In this document: piece after piece, positions 21,101 through 33,247 of the stretch | Position numbering within the stretch: position 1 is the stretch's first letter | Layout: every line of letters begins with the position of its first letter | NCBI GenBank assembly: GCA_001643675.2 | Contig: LSRY02000011.1 | Coordinates: 806,001 to 870,000, forward strand | Direction: 5' to 3' | From: Monocercomonoides exilis | Lineage: Eukaryota; Preaxostyla; Oxymonadida; Polymastigidae | Length of the DNA: 64,000 nucleotides | Position numbers and translations under genes: made by a program | Notes under the pieces: generated by a model | What the model saw: the letters and a program-made list of their open reading frames with translations, nothing else | Databases searched by the model: none | What the model was told of the DNA's origin: nothing

Positions 21101-24100
21101 TTACCAAGTTAAAATGCAATCTTCATCATCCAGCAACATTGCCTTCATCCTATCATAGTCACATGTCCGAGCATAACTCACCATCTTTCCCCATATTGTA
21201 TTGTTATCTAATTCTTCGTATTCTCTAATGAAGTTCAGCATCAGCTCCTGTGTTATGCTCCCTGGTGTATTGTGTATCTGTACATCCAGCCCGCTCCTCG
21301 ACATCAGCCAGAATATCTTCACCAGCTCTTCGCAGTCATCAGCAGGCGCATACGGCAGCACATGTTCTTTCACCGTCGCCTGGAGCTCCTGCATCCGCGT
21401 TGACAGGTAGTGCACGGTGCCTCCCGATATCACCGCCTCGTTCGCAGGCACTGACCTGCCGAAGTCGATGATGAACGCCTCTTCCTTCGCTGTCCCTTCT
21501 TGCAGCAGCACAAGATGATCCATTCGAATGTTCCTGTGCACTCTGTGCTGTGCGTGCATCACCTGCAGCATGGTAATCATATCGAACATGTGCTTCCCCA
21601 AGTGCGGCGACGTCCACGGCCACGACTTGCCCACCGGTGCACACACAAGAATGCGGTTCAGCTCTTCCCAGCAGACAAACGAATTGGCATGGGGCACACC
21701 CGAATCCATCATTGTCTGCAGCACAATGATTTCATTCATCAGCTCCTCTGTCTTCGCATCCATGTACACTTTGAACGAGCAAGGAACCATCGTCCCGCTC
21801 TCGTGAACCTGCTTGCGAAGCCAAGAAAGCGAAGACGTCTGCATCTCCGTTGGTTTTTCCTCTTTCCCTTCTTCTCTTTCTTCTTTTTCTTCATTGCCAT
21901 TTTTGTTCTTATTCTTCTTCTTTTTCTCCTCCACCTCACCAACTAAACAATAGCTCTTCTTCCCATACCCCACAATATCTACAAACGTAAACCTAAGCCC
22001 ACACAGCTCACACCGAGGAATATACCCAAAGAAAGACGGTGGCTGATTCAAAATCCACGAAAAATTCGCAAAGCTCGTCTCATCACTAAAAGGCCTCTGC
22101 GATCCATACACAACCGCACACGCGTTTCTGTGTCTATAAGCCACAAACACCTGATAGTAGAACGGGGTCATGGCGATGGTGACGGCGTAGTAGCGCCACG
22201 ACTGCTGCTGCAGGAAGCGCTGGGCGTGGCTGACGGCCTCGGCTGTCTGCTCGGCCGTGAGCTTCTTGCGGCTGGCGATGTAATAGTCGCTGATGTCATC
22301 AGTGGTGGATGGGATTGACTGGAGCATTGAATGGGTCAATGTGTGTGTGCGGCAGGTGTGTGTGCGAGGAGGGAGTGGGGTGGAGGAGAAGAGGGAGCTT
22401 ACTTTGGGGATTGGGCGATCAGGAGAAATGGAAGGAGAAGGAGAGGAAGAAGGAGAGGAAGAGGAAGATGATGGAGAAGGAGAAGAAGAATTTGCTGGAG
22501 TTGCAGGTGAAGGTTTTGTGACCATTTTTGAGAGTATCTGACGCTGCTGCCGAGATGTGGATGGAATTCGGATGGGTATTTTGGCGTTGTGTCCCAGAGG
22601 TGAAAGATCGAAGTCAAAAACTGTGATTTCTTTCTTCTGCTCTTCAAGCTTTTTGATTTTCCGCCATTCTTCGTCTCCAAACTTCTCTGCTGTTGATGAA
22701 GAAGAATGTGAAGAAGTTTTTTCATCATTTTCACAACTTTCACAATTCTCTTTTTTCTCCTCATTCTTCATCTCTTTCTCTTTCTCCTCTTTCTTCTCCC
22801 CTCTCTTCCTCTTTGTCTTCGTCCAGAAGAAGTCAAAAATCGTCACATGATCCCTCGATCCACCTAATCCACCTGAGCATGGCTCAATCGACGCCACAAG
22901 TGTTGGCGTGAAGTTTCCAATGAAGATTCCGACTTCAGAGCAGATGCTGAGATACAAATGGCCATACGGCTGAGATGTTACGCACATTGGACGGTTGGCG
23001 GCTGTGAGGGAGCTGAGGGATGGCTTAGAGGAAGAAGAGGAAGAGGGAGAAGAGGATAAGTTAGAAGAAGAAGATGAAGAAGACATAGACGAAGAGTAAG
23101 AAGGCAAAGGAGAAGAAGTCACTGAATTTGAAGGAGAAGAGGAAGAAGGTGTATTTGACTTTGGCAAAGCTGGAGAATGTGGTAAAGACGCATTCACAGG
23201 CCCAACTGATGATGATGACTGCAGAGCAGCAGAAGCAACCTGATCAATCAGCTGAGGAACAGTCGGCTGCTGTTGAAGCTGAAGTTGCTGTTGCTGATAC
23301 TGCTGCTGTTTTTGATTCAACAAGCCAACCGACCCATTCGAAAAAGCAGCGCTTCCATTTGCCTGTGCAAAGTGGTTCTTCACAAAGGGGACGCTGTGTG
23401 ACTCGAACCACTTGCTCTGCTCAGACGGCGTTTTCAAGGCGAAAGAAGAAGGAAGCAGATCAACTGGCAGAGGAGAAGGCTCAGAACGAGCAAAGGAAGA
23501 AAGCGGAAGAGAAGGAGAATCTGCGCCTTTTGTTTTTAAATTGAGAGATTCGTCCAGTTGGAAGAGGGGGATGTACGTTGGGTTGTACTTGATGGTGTTT
23601 TGGATAGGAGCTGGGTTTGGATTTGTTGCTTGTTTCTTTGAGGTGTCCTTTTTGTGCTTTGAAGAAGAAGAAGAGGAAGAAGAGGCTTTTGAACTGCCTA
23701 CACCTTCAAACCGAGAGCGATCAGCTTTTCTGTCTGGCAGAATCTTTGAGAGAAGAGAGGATAAAGGCGAAGCATTGCCAGACTTATTGCTGTTGTCACT
23801 GGAATCTGAGGAAGAAAAGGAAGAGGAAGAGGAAGAAGAAGAAGAAGCAGAAACAGAAGGCAGTGATAGCAAGCTCTTCTTCTTTGACCCCCACTGTTTC
23901 GACGACGGTGATGAGATGCCATCAAAAGGCGACACTTTGCTGTGTGAGCTGCTTGTCTGCTGGATTCTTCTGTCTCTTCTCGATTTGCTTGCTCCTTCAG
24001 CTAAGTTATTACTACCACAACTGCCACTGCCATTGCCACTTCCGCTGCTTCTTCTGAGGTGCTCTGGCAGATCGTCTTCAGACGCGACGGTGAAGTTTGT

Positions 24101-27100
24101 GTGTTTCGGGTTCGACATCAGCAGCACAGCAGGAGGAATAGCAGAAGTGTCTGGGATGGGTAGAGAAGAAGGGGTGTGATCATCATCATCGTCATCATCA
24201 TCTCTTCTGCTCGATGAGAAACCAGAGGCAAACCCTCCACTTTGCATATGCTGCAGCGAAAGAGAAAGCGAAAGCGAAGACGCACCGACTGAGGCGGCAG
24301 CACGGAATTTGATGTACATTGCCTCTTTCTCTTCGTCTGATGTGCCATAAATGCACAAGCGATGACAAGCATTGGCTCGATACCGCTTGGGCGAAGGGCC
24401 GTATTGAAAGCGCTTAAGCTCTTCATTGTGCAGCGCGATTTCTTCCTCTTTCTTCACTTTCTCCTCTTCCATCTCCTTCGCCCTCTTCTTCTCTCTCTCT
24501 TTGATCCGCTCCAGCTGCTGCTTCAGCTTCAATCTTTCCTTCTCTGCCTCAAAAAGCTGTTTGTTCCTCTCATCAACTGTCATTTTTCCCCTTCGCTTCT
24601 TCTTCTTTTTCTTCTGCGCAATATACGCAGACCCCATCCCATCAGCTGCCTTTCGGGCCATCGAAAACAATCTGATAGCTTGCCCTTCTGTGTCAAAGAA
24701 CTCTTCGTCTCTGTGGGAAAACTTGAAGGTGTCCTGGAAGTCCATGTATTGCTCCCAGGCCTCGTGGTAGTAGGTAAGGGAGTAAGGCATCGGGCGCAGA
24801 GGAGGCGATTCTACAACAAGCGGAGGAGATGGGGTGATTGGGATGCTGTCTGGATCAGTGGAAGAAGAAGAAGAAGAAGAAGATGATGATGATGAAGAAA
24901 TAGGTGATGATGTTGTTGGATCACCATTTAAATATGATGAAATATCTGTTGAATTCATTTCCTCTGAGCCATTCGGATGCAGCGGCTGTGGTTTTGACAA
25001 CAAAAGTAAATTCCCATTGGCATTAGCAGAAGTAATTTCACTTGCCTGCTCCTTCTGAACAGTGTTTGAAGCTTCAGGCATCAGAATCTGTGGCGGTTCG
25101 TCCATTAAGCACGAAGCATCAGCTGTTTGATTGGAGCTTATTGCTTCTGCTTCTGTTAATGTTGAATATGGCGAGCGCAAAGACGAGAAAAGGGTTTTCT
25201 TCTGTTTTTGGTTGAGAAGCCTGCTGTTAACCTTCCCATTTCCTGAAATGTTGTTACTATTCGATTCTTCTGTGCTTTTGGAATCAACATCAGCTCCTTC
25301 ATTCCCACTCTGCTTCATCTTCTGCTTCTGCTTCTGCTTCTCTTTTTCCTCCTCTTCTTCCAACCTCACTTTCTCGTTGTACTCTTTTATCCTCGCATCT
25401 CCTTCAATCAGCTCCACCTGCCTCGACAGCGCCACAAGATGTGCCAGCGACTCCTCAATTTCTCTGTTCTTTGGCGGCTGAAGTGGAATTGAAGGGTCAA
25501 AATAGCCAATCAGCGTGTCTTCAGAGGGAACAAACGGACGCAGACTGCGAGGCTTGAATCTTTGGGATGGTTGTGGAGACTGGGGAGAAGAAGAAGAAGA
25601 AGAGGATGAAGAGGAAGAGGAAGAAGAAAGTGGGCTGTTAGATGATTGAGTAACATTAGTTGTGGCAAAAGTGACTTTTTTATCTTTGCTGTTATTATTA
25701 TTATTATTAATGCAAGCATTGTTCTGTATATTGATTGAATCCTTATTATCACTACAAGTCTCTTTCCCCTCTCCTTTCTCCCCTTCTTCTTCTTCTTCTC
25801 CTCCTTCTCCTCCTTCTTCTTCCTCTTCATCGTCCATTTTCTTCACCTCTCCTTTCGCCTCCTCCGCCACCATCTTCCTAATCTCCCTGTCATCCAATAT
25901 CTCCTTCATCTGCCCCCATCTCGAACCAGACTCTGCTTTTCCTCCATCCAATCCATCTGGATCGATATATGGCATTTCCCCTGTATCGTGGAATAGGTTG
26001 TCATCAAGCTCTTCTTCTTCAGTTGCTGCTTCTTCATTTAATTGTTCAATTTGCTCTTTTTCTTTTTCTTTTTCTTTCTCTCCTGTCCCTTCAGTCAAAT
26101 TCCCTTTCTCCTTCGCATCATTCCCTTCCTTCTGTGCTTCCTGCTTCTGCCGTTCTAAATCCTCCTTTTCCTTCTTCAATTTGTTCTCCCTCTCTCTTCT
26201 CAGCCGCTCCGCCTTCATTCTTTCTTCTCTCTCTCTCCTCTCCATATTCGCAATCGCATTCTTCTCCCTCTCCTTCTTCATCGCCTTCTCTTTCTCCTTC
26301 TCCTCCCACCGTTTCACCTCCTTCGCTATCTCTTCTTCCCTCTCTTCTCCATAATTCCCTTCCACCTTTGGAACCAGAAACGGAACAAGCTTCTTTATCG
26401 GCCCGTTGAACTTGACAGTTTTCTCGTCCAAGCAGCAAAAGACGGCTGTGTTTGACGATTTTTTCATAGGCGACCAGCCATTCATCAGGCAAATGAACAA
26501 CATCAGAGCAGAAACAGCGTATTTGTTCTCTTCCACTGTTGGGATACCATTTTTGCTGTCTTCCTCTTCTTTTCGCTGGGATTCGAGAAACTCGGCTTCA
26601 GAATCACTGGAGTTGGAAGAGAAATTTTTTGAGGTTTGTTTTGGTTGATTCTTGTGCTTGTGATGTTTGTGTTTGGTGTCAAAGATAAGAGAAGAAGAAG
26701 AAGAAGAGGAGGAGGAGGAGGAAATGTTTTCATTATCATCTTCTTCAGATGAAGACGATGAAGAAGAAGATTCAGCTGAAGATTCGTCTTCATCATCATC
26801 GTCATCATCATCTTCTTCTTCATTCTCTCTGAACACAAGTTCCTTGTCTGGCTCTGCTATTTCTCTATTTGCACTCATCTTTTTATCTTCCCCTTTTCTG
26901 TTTTCTGTTTTTCCTTCTTTTTCTCCTTTAACATTCTTCTTTTGTGTCTCTTTTTGAGACAATTTCGATTTTTGAATTGGCACATTTCCTTCTTTTCTTA
27001 AGAATTTCCTTTTGTTATCTTCTTCTTCTTCTTCCTCATCATCATAATCTTCTTCTTTTCTGTTTCTTTTATCTCCATTTCCCTTTTTTTTCATTCCCAG

Positions 27101-30100
27101 CAGCGGTTGCAGTGATCCTATTGATTCTAGATCTGCATTCAATTTATCTTCTTCTCTTTCTCCTCCTCCTTCTTCTCTTTCTTCTTCACTTACTTCATCA
27201 TATAAACCATCCACTTCTTTCAACGAATCTTTTCTTTGCTCCAATGAAGATCGCTTGCGTTCTTCTTCTTCTTCTTCTTCTTCCTCTTCCTCTTCTTCTT
27301 TCTTCTTTTTCGCTTCTTCCTCTTTCTTCCTCTTCCTCTCTTCTCTTCTCTTCCTCCTCTCTTCCTTCTCCTTCTCCTTCCCTTCCATCTTCTTCTCTTC
27401 CTCTCTCTTCCTCATCATCTCCTTGTTCGCTTTCTCCCTCTCCTTCTCCTTAATCTTCGCTTGCCTCTCTTCCAACAATCTAACTTTCCTTTTCACTTCC
27501 ATTTCTTCCATCGCTCCTTCCAACAGCCTCAGAAACATAAACGACTGCGGATGGTAATGCCCGCCAAACATGAAGTGGCCTGGCTTCTTGTATATTCTAT
27601 CCACACGCGAGGGAGGTAAGTCCAAGTTCCTCTGGTCCCACGAGGCGTGGAAGTAAGTTTCGAAGCGGGACGGGTAGAACGGGATTGGGGTGGAGAGATA
27701 GACAGGAGGAGGGTTGAGGACAAGAGGGTGGGCTTTGGGTTGGGAGGAGGAAGAGGAGGAGGAAGGAGAAGAGGACGAAGAAGTTGATGAAGGTGTAACA
27801 TCACTACAAGAATTCTGATTAAATGTTACATTTTTCTCATTTGAACACTCATTCTGTTGTTTCTGCTTCATCTTTGCCATCAGCTCTTGGAGATTGTCGC
27901 ACACTCCAACACTTGCTGCGCCCACTTCACCAGGGGCGCCTATGTTGTGTGAAGGGAATTTTGGTTTGTTTGAGGATAAAATAGAAGAAGAGGATGAGGT
28001 TGAAGAGGAAGAGGAAGAAGATTGTGATGGTGATGAAGAGGAAGAGGAAGCGGAAGAAGAGGAAGAAGAAGGAAAGAAAGAAGTTGATGGAGTTGTGGAT
28101 GAAGTGGCAGATAGAGAATTTGAAGTGGACGTCTTTGAATCAGAAGATGAAATGTCAGAATGTGTTTGCGATGATGATAAAGCCGAATCCGAAGCTGAAG
28201 GAACACAAGAAGAAGAAGAAGAAGAAGACGAAGAAGAAGCAAAAGGAGCATCATTCACAACAGCACCACCACCACCACCACCACCCTCCCCTCCTTTCTG
28301 CACCACCACCATCGCATTCGTCTGCTGCATCTGCAGTGGAGACGGCGCAATCACCTTTGTTGTCGGAGTAATAACCTTCGGCTTTGCGATCTGATCAATC
28401 GAGAGCTTCAGTCTTGTTGGCGTGAAGTTCCTCAGAGTGAATGTGGGCTTAGCAATTTCGTCTCTGTCGAGGGTGAGCGACCTGGCGGCGATGACAAGTG
28501 AGTCCTCTCTGGTTGACAAGGGCACTGTCAGCTTCGCCTTCCACTTCTTCTTCGCCCGCTCGCGCCGCTGGCTGCGCCGGGTGATGGCGGGGAGGCTGTT
28601 GGTGTTGGTGGAGTCGGGGTGGGTGGTTTTTGAAGAGAGGGAAGAAGTATTGGTATTATTAGTATTATTAGTATTAGTATTATTAGAGCTGTTATCATTA
28701 CTGCTATTGTTATTGCTATTGCTATTTGTGTAGAAGTCGTCATCTTCAAATGATTCATCGGATGAATTGTCCACAATCAAGTCAATATACTCCCTTTCAC
28801 TCAGTCTCCTCTTCCCAATCTCAATTGCTCTTTCTTTGCCTTCTGCACTCCCTCTCATTTTCTGGGTTTTTCTGCTTCGGCTGTTGGCTTCGTCATTTCC
28901 GCCTTCGTCACTTTCTCTAAATGACCCCAAACTGTTTCCTGAATCATCATAGAAGTCATCGTCTTCTTCGCTGTCGTAATCACTTCCGCTGTAATTATCG
29001 TCATCTTCTTCTTCGTCGTCATCATAACAATCATCTGTACCATCTGCTCCATCAGAATCACTTGATTTGTAATCCATTCTTCTTCCACTTCTTCTTCCCC
29101 CCACTCTTCCTCTTCCTCTTCTCCTTCTCCGCCTTCTCTGCCTTCTCCCTTTATCTGCTCTCCTCCTCTTCAACTTCTCAATCCTCTCCACTCTCTTCTT
29201 CTCTGCCTGCCTCTCGTCCTCTTCTGTCAGCATGCGAAATTCTCTCTTCCTGTCAGGAAACTCGAACTCCAGCACAACCACCAGCCGCTGCGCCTCAAAC
29301 GAGTCCTGCGGGTCCTCAATCATCTGCAGGAATTTGATCAGCTCGCCTTTCAAAACAGGCTCCACACGCAATTTGCACAGCTGCCTGATCAGAAGCAGTA
29401 CAGGGCGCACAAACTCTGTTGCCAGGAGATCGCAGTCACACTCAGTGAGAAGCACCTCGACACATTCAGACAGGTCGGGTGCCCCCTTTTGAGGGAAGGA
29501 CGAGACACACTCCAGAAGAGTCTCTATCAGAAGGAGGATGCTTGAGCGGACGTGGGGATCAGAGGCCTGTGGAAAGAGGAGGAGGAAGAAGAAGAAGAAG
29601 AAGAAGAAGAATTAGAATAGATAGATGGATATCCAAATATATACATCAATTCACACATTCATTTAAATTCATAAAACCAGATTACAAAAAATAACATCAG
29701 GGAAATGCTTTAGCACACCATGTATTGAAAAAGCAATCTGAAATACATCAATGTGAACATGGAATAATTCTCTCGACGAGGAAAAATTCCATATGACACT
29801 GTTTCATCACGATATCTACCGCTTACAAACAATCGCCCTTTTTGCTCAGAATTTTGAAATGGAAACATTTGAATTCCACCATGAGGAATGGGAACTCGCT
29901 CTGGAAGAGTTAAATGAATTGTTGCTTTTTGCAGAAATGGCCAGAAAAATGACTTCAAAAACAAAACAATGCAAAAATAAAAAAACAATCTTGGTAAATA
30001 AAAAATGAAGCATACAAATGCGTGTGGATATTTTAAACTTATACGGCATAAAACTACTTCAAGCAGGCGATAGTCAACAAAAAGTGGAAGATCAGGAGAT

Positions 30101-30354
30101 GAAGCAATAATATCCAATTTTTCCTTAATTATTTTAGCTTCTAGGCCTTCTTCATCAACAACTTTTGGGCATCTATTCAGTGCAACAACGTATTCGTGAG
30201 GAGTATCAAGAGCTAATTCATTTCAAAGCATTTCAAAAAATTTAATAACAATTTAAATAGATAAATATTTTAAAAAATTCATACGCGTATTGTAAAATCG
30301 TAGAACTGCTGGATCTATTTTATGTTTTTGAGAAAGAAACAATTTATGATCCAT
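21101..30354 (-). CDS. Giant low-complexity protein with C-terminal degenerate kinase domain
   Basis: Inferred exons 30354-30285, 30212-30016, 29952-29719 and 29566-21101 keep frame and give about 2,988 residues. The last donor (GTGTGC) is the weakest; without it the first three exons would be a separate ~167-residue gene ending at 29710. The N-terminus (to ~280) is helical and HEAT/ARM-like (VRSSILLLIETLLECV, VRPVLLLIRQLCKL). The middle is Ser, Asp/Glu and Lys/Arg/Glu tracts, including long charged single-helix or coiled-coil segments. It holds a repeated motif: RFETYFHASWDQRNLDLP near 27640 and SLTYYHEAWEQYMDF near 24750. The end (~2,740-2,988) has a kinase fold with NEIIVLQTM (helix C), HRNIRMDHLVLL where HRD should be, and IIDFGRS. 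The catalytic Asp is replaced by Asn, so a pseudokinase is likely. Function unknown. Confidence 0.7.
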
Positions 30355-30702
30355 TTGAAAACGCTCTTAAACACGCAAATATGAGTTAACTTTTTCTTAA
30401 AAAATATTTATAATTCCATTTGAATAATGTTCTTAGTGGTTCTAAGAAGAGAATCAAACCCAATACCCTTCAAAATTTGTAATTAAATAAAAACACTCAA
30501 ATAATGGGCACAAAATTTTTACTTCATGATGAATGAAATCTTGTTTCTAAAAATGCAAAAAAGAGTGCACACTGTAAATGAAATTATAAAAGAAACGGGA
30601 CATAATTTCAATAAATCAGTAAGAACAAATCAATTAAATAAAAAAATATCACTTGAATCAAAACATTAACCAATGGATAGAGCGACCTTTCAAATAAAAT
30701 AA
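30355..30702. other. Intergenic, no gene seen
   Basis: 348 bp of AT-rich DNA between the enolase stop and the first ATG of the giant gene (both minus strand). An in-frame TAA lies just upstream of the 30354 ATG. It must hold the giant gene's promoter and the enolase 3' end; no motif stands out. Confidence 0.5.
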
Positions 30703-31998
30703 TTATTTCTTCCAAGCTTCATATCCGAATATTGCTTCTTTCCCCAGTTCTTCCTCAATGCGAATAAGCTGGTTATACTTTGCTGTTCTCTCGCCTCTGC
30801 AAGGAGCACCTGATTTTATCTGGCCGCAACCCAATCCTACTGCCAAGTCCGCAATAAACGAATCTTCTGTTTCTCCAGAGCGATGCGAAACCATAACAGA
30901 CCAACCTGCATCGAGAGCAATTTTCGCTGCCTCAATCGTTTCAGAAACGGTTCCAATCTGATTCACTTTCAGAAGTAGAGACGTGCACGATTTTTTCTCA
31001 ACTGCCATTCGAATGCGTTCAGGGCACGTAACAAGCAAATCATCTCCCATAACTTGTATCTTCTTTTTATTCATGACTGCAGTAAGCTTTGCGAATGCAT
31101 CAAAGTCGTTTTCATCAAATGTATCCTCTAAAGACACAATCGGGTATTTTTCAACCATTTGCTCAAATATCATCTGCATTTCTTCGCTGGTAATCTTTTT
31201 GTGTGTAGTGTCTTTAAATCCAAGATCGTACATTTTCTCTTTGCTTTCGTAAAACTCCGACGCAGCTGGATCAATGCAGATTTTAACACGGCCAGTGTGA
31301 CCTGCTTTTTCAATGGCTTCCACGAGCAGTTCGAGCGGTTCCATCACGTCAGTTACTGGAGGAGCAAACCCGCCTTCATCTCCAACATTTGTAGCATCCA
31401 AGCCAAATCTTGCTTTCAGAATCTCTTTCAAGCAGCCATAAACTTCAGCTCCCATTCTTATGGCCTCAGAAAACGAAGAGGCAACACATGGCGCAATCAT
31501 ATACTCTTGAAAGGGAAGTTTATTTCCAGCATGCTTTCCTCCATTTATCACATTAAGACTTGGAACTGGAAGTCGCAGAGTCGAATTTCCAGATAACTCT
31601 GCAATATAACGATATAAAGGAATACCCCTTTCAGATGCAGCAGCCCTGCATGCAGCTATTGAAACAGGTAAAATTGCATTTGTTCCAAGTTTTGATTTCT
31701 TCGGGTCACCATCAAGATCACACATTATTTTATCAAGAGCATGTTGATCCATAATCGATTTTCCAATCAAAGCGGGGGCAATAACAGTGTTTATATTTGA
31801 AACAGCATGAGTAACTCCTTTCCCCAAAAATCTGCTTCCTCCATCACGCAATTCAACAGCTTCATGTTCACCCGTTGACTTTCCAGAAGGAACAGCCGCA
31901 CGAAACATTCCTTTGTCAGTAAATAAGTCAACTTCTACTGTTGGTAGAGCACGTGAATCGAGTATCTCGCGTGCAAATATCTTTCTGATTGTTGACAT
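30703..31998 (-). CDS. ENO: Enolase (phosphopyruvate hydratase)
   Basis: Converts 2-phosphoglycerate to phosphoenolpyruvate in glycolysis, presumably cytosolic. The start is taken at ATG 31998, giving 431 residues ([20 protein letters not shown]), the usual family start and length; an in-frame extension upstream begins only with TTG. Signature elements: FQEYMIAP and GDEGGFAPP (catalytic Glu residues), [20 protein letters not shown] and [11 protein letters not shown] (three Mg2+ ligands), [10 protein letters not shown] (catalytic Lys), [10 protein letters not shown], and [18 protein letters not shown] (substrate Lys). The flexible active-site loop reads [10 protein letters not shown] where most enolases have SGASTG; the catalytic-loop Ser is kept. 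No intron. No targeting peptide. Confidence 0.96.
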   Translation of the reverse strand: MSTIRKIFAREILDSRALPTVEVDLFTDKGMFRAAVPSGKSTGEHEAVELRDGGSRFLGKGVTHAVSNINTVIAPALIGKSIMDQHALDKIMCDLDGDPKKSKLGTNAILPVSIAACRAAASERGIPLYRYIAELSGNSTLRLPVPSLNVINGGKHAGNKLPFQEYMIAPCVASSFSEAIRMGAEVYGCLKEILKARFGLDATNVGDEGGFAPPVTDVMEPLELLVEAIEKAGHTGRVKICIDPAASEFYESKEKMYDLGFKDTTHKKITSEEMQMIFEQMVEKYPIVSLEDTFDENDFDAFAKLTAVMNKKKIQVMGDDLLVTCPERIRMAVEKKSCTSLLLKVNQIGTVSETIEAAKIALDAGWSVMVSHRSGETEDSFIADLAVGLGCGQIKSGAPCRGERTAKYNQLIRIEEELGKEAIFGYEAWKK

Positions 31999-33247
31999 TG
32001 CGTTGTCTGGATTGTTTGAATAACGCCACAAATTTTAAAAATTAAAGAAACCAATAAACTGCATACGTTATTCAGTAATATATAAATTGTAAACAACTTC
32101 TTTTCAACATTCGCAAAAAAATTCTTGCTATTTTGAAATTTTTATAAAGGCTGAATCGAAAGAAAAATTCAATTTTTGCAAGTTGGAACAAAATTCAGAA
32201 AGCTTTTAAATTTCTTTCCACATCTTCTATTTTTTTATCTTCATTCAAACAAACCATATCAAAAATGATCAATTCATAAGTTTTGATGGGTTATGATCTT
32301 ATTGTTTTGCATATTAATCATTGTAGCAAACTTTAATCGAAAAGAAACGTGTATTATCTTACAAAACATTTTATAAAATATCAAAAATATACGTGAAATA
32401 TGTTTTGAAGGATTTTTTGAACAGTTTGAAAGATAATTGGTTATTTTGTATTCCTTCGGATTTGAAGGTTGCAATCAAATTTAGAAAATAACTACATGCA
32501 AGCATTTTTAAATTGTCATCAAGGTTCTATTAAATTTTCGGTTTTCTGCCTTTCTTTATGGAGAAATTTGTAGAAAAGGTTAAATCAACTATTTTGCTGT
32601 TGAGTATCCTTCATTGGTTTTCAAAAGCAATTTTGTGGTTTACAACTTAAAACTTTTATTTGCAGAATTGAAGTTGTTTGGATATTTGCGAAACGTTGCA
32701 ACAGGCATGGAAGAATAAAAGATTGTTTAATTATTGATGATTTCACCGAAAACCAGACAGTTGCAAAGATCTTTGCTTTCACAACGAAATGCATGAATAT
32801 GGATTTATATCTTTAGGAGATTAGCAAATATGAGGTGTTTTGGAAAGAAAACAAATTTAAATGGAGTTCAACAGAGCAAAATTACTGAGTCAATTAGAGA
32901 TTGTTCAGAAAATGAAAAAATAAATGCGTCCAACATTTCCTTGAATAGCAGAAAAGCGTTTTCTGAGAAGCGAAAATATATCATTTCTTAAATCATATTG
33001 ATATTTTGAAAGCAAACGTTGTAAAAAATAAGAGAAAAAGAATGAATAAAATAATATCTTCAACAACCACAACAAAAGCAATTAAACATGGAACTGTGGC
33101 TGGCAACTATGACTTTTAAAGAAAAAAATCGATACATAATTTTGTTTGATTTGAAGTTACAAGGAATAATATGGGTTATATTGAATATATAAATATTCCT
33201 GCGCATCGTCATTTTCTTTACAAGGCAAATATCATCACAGCACTGAA
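31999..33247. other. Intergenic between divergent enolase and beta-helix genes
   Basis: About 1.25 kb of AT-rich DNA with only short, non-coding-like frames on both strands. The promoters of two divergently transcribed genes must lie here. No RNA gene or repeat recognised. Confidence 0.5.
33186..33199 (+). promoter_or_regulatory. Possible TATA-like box upstream of the beta-helix gene
   Basis: ATATATAAATATTCC lies about 50 bp before the ATG at 33248, followed by GC-containing sequence. The position suits a core promoter with a short leader, but such strings are common in this AT-rich DNA. Confidence 0.2.

Noticed and set aside
27900-28394. Long plus-strand frames opposite the giant minus-strand gene, rich in Glu/Asp or Leu/His
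   Set aside because: They mirror poly-Ser, Glu and Lys tracts of the real gene; no independent domain or start context. The same applies to mirrored frames in the DYRK, SMYD and pecanex-like genes.
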